In this document: one piece after another, positions 24,127 through 33,300 of the stretch | Numbering within the stretch: position 1 is the first letter of the stretch | How the letters are laid out: each line of letters begins with the position of its first letter | Origin: JABMRP01 sp964444795 | Lineage (GTDB): Bacteria; Planctomycetota; Planctomycetia; Pirellulales; Thermoguttaceae | Assembly: GCA_964444795.1 (NCBI GenBank) | Contig: CAYUIQ010000033.1 | Span: 1 to 48,591 of the forward strand | DNA length: 48,591 bases | Direction: 5' to 3' | Translations under genes and position numbers: made by a program | Notes under the pieces: generated by a model | Seen by the model: the letters and a program-made list of their open reading frames with translations, nothing else | Told to the model about the DNA's origin: nothing | Databases searched by the model: none

Positions 24127-26874
24127 ATGAAGAAGATCAAGGAAACCCATTTGTACGCAGCCCTGCTGATCGGGCTAGCGGCGATCTGTCAAGGAGCAGA
24201 GGACAAGCCCCCGGCGATCCCGTTTCCCGAGACGCTTGGCGCTGCGGCGATCTCTGTGGAGCGTCTCGATAGTATTCACAATGACGCCTTGATTCTCGGC
24301 AACGGCGACGTCAACGCCTTGGTCTACGCCGATCATGCCGGGCCGCGGATGATGCTCACCAAGAACGACGTCTGGGACGCACGGCTGATCACCGAAAACG
24401 ACCCGCCGCTGCCGAAATTGCAGTGGATCAAAAACGCCGCGTCGACATTGCACGCTGGAGGCGGCACGGAAATTCACGACGACGGTTTCCGCTCCAGCCG
24501 GCGCGACGGTTACCACGACTATCCCTATCCCTTCCCCAAACCGTGCGCCCAACTGGCCTTCAGCCGGGACGATACCACCCCGGCCTGGGCACTCTTTCGG
24601 GCTCTAGGCACGGAAAACTCGTTCCGACGCGACGGCGACCACGCCGTGATGCGGATTGTCGGCAAGCCCGGATGTTCCAACGGGTACGCAATCCCGCTGG
24701 GAGGTTGGGACCTTCAGAATGCAAAACGTCTGCGCGTGACACTGTCGGGAACGTCCAACGCGAAGTTCTTCGTCGACATCCTCAACGCCGCCGGCTCCGA
24801 AAATCGCCTCGCCATGCAAACCGGTTGGACCGACACACCGGCCGAAGAGAAGTCCCACGTGTTCGACCTGACCGCGCCCGGCAAAATGGAACGGCTCATC
24901 CTCTACACCTGGTCCGTCGACGGAAAACCAGCGGAGAACCGTATCCAAAGCGTCACGCTAGAAGACGCCGAGGGCAAGCCGCTGGCCCAGTTGCCGTTGG
25001 ACGAAAAAGCGCTCAGCGCACCCTCGCTTGGCGGCACGATCGATCTGCGGCGCGCCGTGGCGCAAGTGACCAAGCCGACGTCGAACGAGCCGATGTTGAC
25101 GGCTCGCGCCCTGGCCGACCGCAATGCGTTTCTCATCCAATCGGCCCTGCCGTGTCGAATCGTGCCGACGGCCACGTTCGATAGCGATCCCCCGCAACAG
25201 GGTGAGACGGGCACGGTGACGTGGCTGGTGCAGGAACTGCCGGGAGACGGCGATTGGCCGGGCATGACGTACGCCGTCGCGTTGGCCCAGAACTCGCAAA
25301 CCAAGGCCGTGGCGATCGTCACGAGCTTCGAGGCCGACGATCCGCGACGGGCGGCCGTGCGGCTTGCCGGCGATGTGCTGGCGGCCGATTCGGCCGAACT
25401 GATCGCCGTGCACGAGCAGCAGTGGGAGCGGTTCTGGTCGGCCTCCGGCGTGGAACTCGACGACCCGCTGTTTCGCGACCTCTGGTATCGGAATCTCTAT
25501 TTCCTCCGTTGCGTCAGCAAACCGGGCGTCGAATGCGTCGGCCTGTACGCCGGCTCGGTGACCGAAGGCTGTCCGGCGTGGCACGGCAACCATACGCTGA
25601 ACTACAACGCCCAGCAGACGTTCTGGTCGGCGATGGTCACCAACCACGTCGAGCTGGCCGAACCGTACGTGCGGCTGATCGACCGCTACATGACCCGCGC
25701 CCGCTGGCTCTGCCGGCAAGTCTTCGACTTCGACGGAGCCTATATCCCCCACGTCGTGTTGGCCCACGAGCCGGTCGATCCGGCGCGGTGCAAGAGCCGC
25801 AACGGGCGCCAGTACCTCCATCACGTCTGGGGATTCACGATGGGCGTGCCCGGGTTCTCGGTGCAGAACGTGTGGCATTGCTACAAGTACGCGCCGGACC
25901 GCGAGTTTCTCCAGCAAACCGCCTACCCGATTGTCCGCGACGTGGCGATCTTCCAGGCGAACTACATGGACGGGTGTTCGGCCGATCCGCGACAAGCCGG
26001 CAAGGTGGTCCTGGCCCCCAGCATGTCGCCGGAGCATTGGGGGTGGTCGAAGGACTTCGCGCGAAACCGCAACTGTGCGTTCGACATCGCCATGTTTCAG
26101 TTCGTGTTTCGCGCCGCGATCGAGGGCGCCGAAACGCTCCAGCGCGACGGCGAGCGGGTTGCCCGTTGGAAGGCGTGCCTCGACCGCTTGCCCGACTATC
26201 CAACTTTCGGTGACGAGGAGCCGGTCGTGGTCGACGTCCAGGACGCGCCGCCGATCACCTACAACATCGCGATCCCGGCCGTGCCGGTTTTCCCGGCCGA
26301 CCAGGTGACGTGGTTTTCACCCACCGCCGAGAAGGAATTGCTGGGGCGGAGCATCGAACGGATCCGCTGGAACGGCAACAACTCCTCGGTGATCATCCCC
26401 GTCGCCCGGGCGCGGCTGAGCCTGCCGGACAGTGCCAAGTACATGCGAGAAACGTTTCAAGCTCGCCTCAAGCCGAATGGCACGCTGGGGCTCAACCGCA
26501 TTGGCTCCGGCATCAACAACGCCGGGCATTACACCGAACAGTTCGCGGCGTCGATGGCGGTGAGCGAACTGCTGTTGCAGAGCGTCGGCGACGTGGTCCG
26601 CATCTTCCCGGCCTGGCCCGAGGATCTCGACGCCGCCTTCACCGACCTGCGCACACAGGGCGGCTTCCTGGTCAGCGCGAAGCAGTCCGGGGGCAAGATC
26701 ACCGCACTGGAAATCACCTCTACCGTCGGTGGCAAGCTCCGTCTACTGAGCCCATGGCCGGCGATCAAGGTACGAACCGGTTCGGGAGAAGAGACTCTCG
26801 AAGCGGACGCTCGCGGCGTTGTCGAGATGGAGACGATCGCTGGAGAGAAGTTGGCGTTGGAAGCCGTCCGGTAG
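24127..26874 (+). CDS. Secreted GH95-like glycoside hydrolase (alpha-L-fucosidase/galactosidase type)
   Basis: 915 residues from ATG at 24127. Signal peptide at 1-24 (HLYAALLIGLAAICQG). Residues about 30-130 form the start of an N-terminal beta domain (DALILGNGDVNALVYADHAG is typical of GH95/GH65-like proteins). Residues about 135-300 look like an inserted jelly roll (NAKFFVDILNAAGSENRLAMQ). The barrel from about 430 contains AWHGNHTLNYNAQQTFW, which matches the GH95 pattern where two Asn of the N-x-N pair contact substrate and activate water, and APSMSPEHWGWS. The C-terminal beta domain has VSELLLQSVGDVVRIFPAWPE. The exact sugar cannot be told. A strong palindrome follows at 26888-27022. Confidence 0.75.
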   Translation: MKKIKETHLYAALLIGLAAICQGAEDKPPAIPFPETLGAAAISVERLDSIHNDALILGNGDVNALVYADHAGPRMMLTKNDVWDARLITENDPPLPKLQWIKNAASTLHAGGGTEIHDDGFRSSRRDGYHDYPYPFPKPCAQLAFSRDDTTPAWALFRALGTENSFRRDGDHAVMRIVGKPGCSNGYAIPLGGWDLQNAKRLRVTLSGTSNAKFFVDILNAAGSENRLAMQTGWTDTPAEEKSHVFDLTAPGKMERLILYTWSVDGKPAENRIQSVTLEDAEGKPLAQLPLDEKALSAPSLGGTIDLRRAVAQVTKPTSNEPMLTARALADRNAFLIQSALPCRIVPTATFDSDPPQQGETGTVTWLVQELPGDGDWPGMTYAVALAQNSQTKAVAIVTSFEADDPRRAAVRLAGDVLAADSAELIAVHEQQWERFWSASGVELDDPLFRDLWYRNLYFLRCVSKPGVECVGLYAGSVTEGCPAWHGNHTLNYNAQQTFWSAMVTNHVELAEPYVRLIDRYMTRARWLCRQVFDFDGAYIPHVVLAHEPVDPARCKSRNGRQYLHHVWGFTMGVPGFSVQNVWHCYKYAPDREFLQQTAYPIVRDVAIFQANYMDGCSADPRQAGKVVLAPSMSPEHWGWSKDFARNRNCAFDIAMFQFVFRAAIEGAETLQRDGERVARWKACLDRLPDYPTFGDEEPVVVDVQDAPPITYNIAIPAVPVFPADQVTWFSPTAEKELLGRSIERIRWNGNNSSVIIPVARARLSLPDSAKYMRETFQARLKPNGTLGLNRIGSGINNAGHYTEQFAASMAVSELLLQSVGDVVRIFPAWPEDLDAAFTDLRTQGGFLVSAKQSGGKITALEITSTVGGKLRLLSPWPAIKVRTGSGEETLEADARGVVEMETIAGEKLALEAVR

Positions 26875-26887
26875 ATCTGTTTAGCCA

Positions 26888-27022
26888 GCCCGTTGAAATA
26901 GGGGTTTTGCCGGAATGTGTGCCACTGCTTGCTTGCAAGCAGTGCTCATGGCCCGGGTTTGGGCTCGATTCCACGGCACTGCTTGCAGGCAAGCAAGTGG
27001 CACACGGCTTTTTCAACGGGCT
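26888..27022. repeat. Nested palindrome, family 4, between two genes
   Basis: Outer arms AGCCCGTTGAAA (26888 on) and TTTCAACGGGCT (to 27022) enclose inner arms of about 28 bases: one starts TGTGCCACTGCTTGCTTGCA near 26918, the other ends AAGCAAGTGGCACA near 27003. The two inner arms are near-perfect reverse complements. The GTGCCACT start is shared with the shorter palindrome inside the 341-bp repeat. Could act as a bidirectional stem-loop between convergent transcripts, as the genes on both sides end here. Confidence 0.8.
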
Positions 27023-27269
27023 AGGATCCCTCATCGTCATCCGACGCGGATGCGGCGATCACCACCACCAGGACCAACGCGGCGATGACGGCAGCCACGA
27101 GGATCCCCAAGACGACGTAGCAGGTCGTCTCGGGCACTTCGAGCCAGCGGAGCGTACCCCAGAGCAGGCTGAAGGCGAAGGTGGCCCCGAACAGCCCCCG
27201 CAAGCTGAACTGCAGCGGAGGCGTGCCCGGCGGTTTGCCTTCGGCCGTTGGTTTCGGTTCGTCGGACAT
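27021..27269 (-). CDS. Small two-helix membrane protein
   Basis: 82 residues from ATG at 27269 to a TAG at 27021. The N-terminus is polar and proline-rich (SDEPKPTAEGKPPGTPP), followed by LQFSLRGLFGATFAFSLLWG, a pattern common in short planctomycete membrane proteins, and a second long helix (YVVLGILVAAVIAALVLVVV) with an acidic end (ASDDDEGS). No ribosome binding site is obvious. The gene converges on the GH95-like gene and its stop overlaps the outer arm of the palindrome. It lies 113 bases downstream of the giant membrane protein gene on the same strand, with a family 1 palindrome between. Function unknown. Confidence 0.65.
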   Translation of the reverse strand: MSDEPKPTAEGKPPGTPPLQFSLRGLFGATFAFSLLWGTLRWLEVPETTCYVVLGILVAAVIAALVLVVVIAASASDDDEGS

Positions 27270-27289
27270 GAGAACGCGTTGTGAAATCC

Positions 27290-27363
27290 GTACGATGGCT
27301 CTCCGAAGCCGTCGATTCAATTCGGATACGTCGGGATTCGACGGGCTCGGAGGCCCATCGTAC
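27290..27363. repeat. Dispersed palindromic repeat, family 1, copy 2
   Basis: Left arm GTACGATGGCTCTCCGAAGC... at 27290-27315, right arm ending GGCCCATCGTAC at 27363. The arms are imperfect compared with copy 1 but clearly the same family. Located between the giant membrane protein gene and the small membrane protein gene. Confidence 0.8.
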
Positions 27364-27382
27364 GAAGTCCGCACGCTCGGGA

Positions 27383-30300
27383 TTACTTCTCCCACTGTTT
27401 GAACTGGTCCAAGGCGGCTAGCACGTCGTTGCGGCGTTTCTCGAAGAAGGCAAACAGGGTGATCACGGCCACGCCGATGGCGATGCCGCAGACGTAGAGC
27501 AGCCACTTCTGCTCCTCGACGAATGCGGCGTGCCAGATCAGGGTGCCCAACACGAAGACCAGGAAGAGAACGCCCAAGTAGAGGAACGATTGTATTCGTA
27601 ACAAGATGCCGGCCAGCACGCCGGTGACCGACAGGGCAATCAACACCAGCGGCATCCAAAACGACTCGCCGATGCCCGCAAGGAACATGTCGAAGGTGGA
27701 CGAAAGGTAGATCGTTCCCAGGGCGAGGTAGCGGATGGCCGTGACCTGGGCCGCCTCGAGCCGGTCGCGGTTGAGGTGCTCGGCGACCAGCGCGGCCAGG
27801 GCCAGCGGGATGAGCCAAAGCTGCGGGTGGTCGAAGAACCCGAACCCCTCTTGCCGGTTTAGCAGCACCCAAACGCCCAATTGCGTGACCGCACCGGACA
27901 GCAGCGCGTAGGCGAAGCGTCGCCGCGTGACCCACATCAGGCCGTAGAACAGCCCGATCAGAAACAGCATGACCGGATGGCTGCCCAGATGGGCTTTGTC
28001 GATGAAGAAGAACGCGATTCCCGGGACCAAAGGCAGCAGCATGGCTGTGCGTTCCAACGGCTCGGCCAGCACGGGCAGCCCGCGGCGATGGAACCATTCG
28101 CTCAAGCCCGTTCCCAGGAAAGCCACGCCCATCAGAATCAGCGGCCAGTTTCGCACGAAGAAACCCGACCCGAAGAGCCACGGCAGGGTAATCCGTATGT
28201 GAACGCAAATCAGCGCCAACAGCAGTTCGGCCCCGTAGACATAGAGCGTCCGGCCTCGTTCGCTCAAGCCCAGCGGATCGCGGTCGGGCATCACGGCAAA
28301 GCCGATCGCGGCAGCCATGAGTGCCGCCAGGGCCGCAGCCACGGCAAGCACCGCGGGCAGTGCCATGGGCGTACTCTCCGTCACCGGATCGTAATGCACG
28401 CCCTCGGCCACCAACACGACCACCAACATCGCCGAGGCCAGCATGCCGAACCATCCGGCCGCTTTCCGCCCGGCGTCCAGCCAATCGCTCGACTCGGGTA
28501 AGATACGACCCAATCCCAAACCGGCCACCAGGGTCATGGCCACGGCCGAGACCATCGCCACGACGCTACGGTGCAGCCACACCGCGTCGATGTCCGGCGA
28601 AAGCCAAGCGCAGCCCAACTCGACCGGCAAGGCCAAACCCAATGCCAGCACCGCGTATTGCCAACCGGCGCGTTGCGGGCCGGTCGCCCGCCGAGCCAGG
28701 AGCACGGCCGCCGGCAGCAACATGGCCACGGCCAGCGGACCGGCCATCCGTCCGCGCATCCACCCCAGCGCCTCGTAGGGGATCGCCAGGTCGAACTTGA
28801 AACGGACAGCAACCGCCACACTAAGCATCGCGGCGGTGGTGCCCACCACGATCTGCGCTCCGCCAAACCAACCGGCCGGCCAGCGTCCCTCGTCGTCGGG
28901 CACCAGCAGCGCCCTGACCAGCGGCCGCGCGTGGCGGAGCCACTGGCCCAGCAGGGTAGTCGCCAGCACGAAGGCGGCCAGTTCGATCGTGGCCGTCCAG
29001 CAGACCTGCGTCGTGCTGAGTGGTCGGGCCACAAGTCCCATCCCCACGGCGGTCAAAGCGACCACGTACAGTCCCGGCAGCGAGAACCGCGAGGAGCGGT
29101 CCCACAGACAGATCGCCGTAGCCAGCGCGACGGCGGCCAGTGCGAGCCAGCCCGTCTGGTCACCGACCGTATGGTCCACACCGGCCAAATCGCAGAAGAA
29201 TCCGCCGGCCACCAGCAGCCCCAGCGCCGCCAATGCCACGCGGATCGCCAGATGGGCAAACGGCAGTTCACCCCGATCGGTAGGTCTCAGTAAATGAACG
29301 ACCGACCAGATCGCCGAGCCGGCGGCAAGGCACAGGGCGTTGACCTGTACAAAGCCGGTAAACGTCGCACCGGTCCACGGATTACTCCACCAGGCGATCA
29401 TTCCGGCGGTGTTGATCAGCAGACCGGAGAGATAGACGTAGCTGGGCATCTTGAACCCGACGGCCAGTCCGCCGGCAGTGGCACTCAGCGCGAGCACCAC
29501 ACCGACCGACCACCAGGGCCTGCTCGGATCGCCGGCCGAGTTGATCACCGCCAGGAATAGCGCCAGGCCACCCACCAGCGACACCCAATTTCGCACCACC
29601 GCGGCAGGGGCGACGGGTTTGGATGGGGCGTCGGCCGCCGGGGTCAGTTGCAGTTTCCGGCAGAACCAACCGGCCGCCAGCAAGACCACGGCCAGGGCCG
29701 TCCAAGAGGCGGTCAACACGTGATAGGCAAGGTAGCTCTTCGAAACGGAAGCCAAAGCCAACCGTTCGCTCCCACAGGCCAGCAACACGCCCAGCCCGAG
29801 CCCGAACCCGGCGGCGATATCCGGCAGGTTGCCCGGCGACACTTGTCGCAAATACCAGGCCGAGGCGGCCCCGGCCAAGAGCAACGCGATCCAGCCAGGC
29901 GGATCGGCCAGGGCGTGGGCCCAGTGAGGTAACGTCATCGGTTCGCCGACCAGGCAGACCACCGGCACGAACAACAGGACGAAATTGCCCAGCGTACCCA
30001 GTGCCGTTTGAAGTCCCAGCAGGGGGCTTTCGCCCAGCGACAGTTCGCGAAGCTGGTAGAGCCGGCGCCGGGCCGAGAGCCAGATCAGGGCCACCGCCGA
30101 GCTGGCGATCACGTTGGCCTGCACCAGCAGTGTCCACCACTGGCTGAAATCCGTCTCCCAACATATATGCCAAACGACCAGCGATGCGGCCAGATTGACA
30201 CCCGCCCCGGCGGCCAAGGCCCACTCCTCGCGCCTCCGCCACACAGCCATGGCCGCGCCGGCGATACTGGCCACGGCAATGGCCGAGGCCGCCCAGAGCT

Positions 30301-33300
30301 GTTCCTGGTGCCAGATGGCCGCGTTGAGACCCAACAGTACGGCCAGCAGACCGGCCGTGGTAACCCAAACCGACGCCGCGCGGATCAACGCCTGGGGTGG
30401 ACCCGCGGCGCCGGGCAACGTGCGCTGCGTGGCGACCCACCAGGTGGCCAAGGCGACAAATAGCGAGTAGAGAGCCCAGCCGAGCATCAGTGTGCGGTAA
30501 CCCCAGACGACCTCATATCCCAACTCCTCCGACATGCCGTGAACCGAACAGGCGGCCAGTCCGAGCATGGCCATGCCGAACAGCCCGGCCAACTGGGGGC
30601 GAAGCCGGCGGTGGCTCTGAATCTGGCGATAGGCGCCGGCTCCGACGGCGGTCAGCAAGGCAAGCCACCCCAGGGGACCACCGGCCGCTTGGGTCCACGT
30701 CTGGACGTGGCCGAACGAGAAGGTCAGGGCAAACAGCGCCGGCACCAGTAGCGCCAGATTACCCAACGACGCGAAACTCAACTGCACGTCCATCAACGCC
30801 CGGGCCGTGGGAGTCGAACCTCGCTGGCTCCAGGCAGTTGTCCATCGCCTCAGGGCCATCCAGCCGATCGCCCACACGGCCGCGGTGATCGTCGCCAGTT
30901 GCAGCAAGGTGACCAGTTCGATGGTGCCAAACGGTCGGCCGGCGGTGACCACGCCGAGAACGTATCCCAACACCACGATAATCTCGGCGACCAGCCCGGC
31001 GAAGAAGACGTATCCGGCCGAAGTTTCCCGCAGCGCGTGGCCGACCATCGTACCCATCACCAACAGCAGCGGCACCACGTAGGCCCAGGTCGATCCCATG
31101 TTGCGGAAAAACGAGCCGTCCAGTGGGCCAACCCGGTTGGCGTCGCCCATTTGCAGCAGCGCGGCCACCAGCGTGATGACCAACACGGGCACGCCGGTGA
31201 CGGCCAGCAAGACGCCGCGTCCGATTCGCGGACTCTCGGCGATCATCTCTGGGCGAACACCGACTTCGGTCAACCACGCCCCGACGCTACGTCGCTGCCA
31301 GAAGGCGACCGAGACAATCAGGTAACCCGCCGCCAGTCCCCAACGCAAGGCCGTGGCCGTGGCCAGATCGGGAGCGAAGCGGCCGGCCACCAGACACGGC
31401 ACGACCGCGGCCAGTAGCAGACCGTTGACCATTTCGCCCGTGCCCGCCCGTTGCCAGAGTGCGACGATCAGACCGGCTGACGACACGGCCAACAGCAGCC
31501 ATGCCCAACCGCTGGTGGCGGCCAGAATCCTTGCTGTCACGTCGCCCGTGCTCCATAACTCGGCCCCGCAACCCAGCAACATGTAGCAACCGACCAGCAG
31601 CAATTGCCCCCCCACCAGGCCATGGCGGAGGAACCAGTCGACCGTTGGCCAGGAGGGCTGGAGCAAGGTTTGGGCCAGGGCATTGCCGCGTAAAAGGATT
31701 CGCGCGGTGGTCCAGAACAGGACGAGCAATCCCAGGCCGATGCCGCAGGCCTGGAGACACCGCAATACGAACAAGTGGTTCGGCAGCGCGGCGACGGTGT
31801 CGATGCGCTGTAGCCAGGCAACCATTCCCACCACGGTCGCCACGCAGAGGATCCCCTGATGCAGGGCAAACAGGGCGGCCGATCGGTTCATCACCGCCAC
31901 GACCAACCAGATAGCCGCCAACCAGAACAGGCATCCGGCCATGGCGAGCGTTTCGTTCCATTGGCTGACCAGCAACACGGGCAGGGCCGCGGCCGAGGTG
32001 ATCAGGGCGCCTTGCGAGAGCGGTTCGACCAACACGCGGCGGACCGCCCCCAGCACCTTTTCTTGGGGTCCCTTGAGTTGGCCGCGTTTCCCCCAAAGTT
32101 CCATCACCGCACCGGCCACGACGCCGAGGGTGGCGTGTGTCAACAGGGCCACCAGCCACGGCTGCTCGACCCACGTCTGGCCGTCGGAGGCGATGAAGTT
32201 GAACCCCATCGTGTGGATCAACCCCAGCAGACCGACCGTCGATGCGACCCACGTCCGCTCGGGCGACTGGTGAGCCCAGGCCAGAAGCAAGTAGGTCGCC
32301 ACGACAAATGCGGCCGTCAACACGGGAAGCACCGCGGCGGTCTCGGCGATCGAGTAGACGGCCGATCCGATCCCCAGCACCAACGCGAGTATGGCAACGA
32401 TCTCGCCGGTGTGTAGCAGCGGCAAGCGAAACGTCTGCAGCATACCGACGGCTTCACTGGGAACCGGCGTATCATCGGGAGTTTCGAGCATTTGCCGCGA
32501 CGGGCGCCATATCAGCACGCCCAGCAGACCCATCCCCAGCGCTTCGGCGGACAGCACGGTCGCCCAGGGCATGCCGATCTGTTCGGTTCGCCATCCAAGG
32601 GCCCATGCACTGGCACCCACCAATAACCCCAGCCCAAGGTAGGCGGGCATCGGCCGCCGCAATCGGGCGGCCAGCGCCAGGCTGCCGATACCGTAGACGG
32701 CGTAGATGCTCATCGCCATGACGAGGTCGGGATCGGCGCGGTGCGTGAGGCCATGGGCGGTGACGGTCAATAAGCTGAGCACGGCGGTGACGAGACAGCC
32801 GCCGGCGTACATGATGCTATGCCGGCGCAGGCCGCGGTGTTCCAGCCATACGAACAAGCCACCGAGGATGACCAGCAGTCCGGCCAGTGCGGCCCCGCTC
32901 TGGGCTTCAAAGATTAGACGCAGCGACTCCACGCCCCCTCGTTGTCCTGGCGGGGTGCCGGCGATCAGATCGGAAATCAGATGATATCCCGTTAGATAAA
33001 CGACCGCCAGGCAGGCAATCGCCCCGGCGTGGATGGCCGGAAGACGGAAACGAATCGCGGCGGTCACCAGGACGATCGCGCTGAGGATGCCGACCAACAC
33101 GACCGGCACGGGACGCGGCCAGGCCATGGCCAGCGCCGCCAGCATGACGATCGCGCCCACCAACGCGACCCAGGTGCCGGCCATGCGGTAAGACGCCATC
33201 TCCTTGTTGTCGCCGGTCGTCCGCATGACCGCCAGTCCGGCGACGAGAATGGGAACCGCGGCAACGGATGCCAGTACGCTCAGTTGGCTCAAGACGAGGG

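Noticed and set aside
26888..27022. Intrinsic terminator for the GH95-like gene
   Set aside because: Strong palindrome but no T-tract on either side, so only a repeat is claimed.
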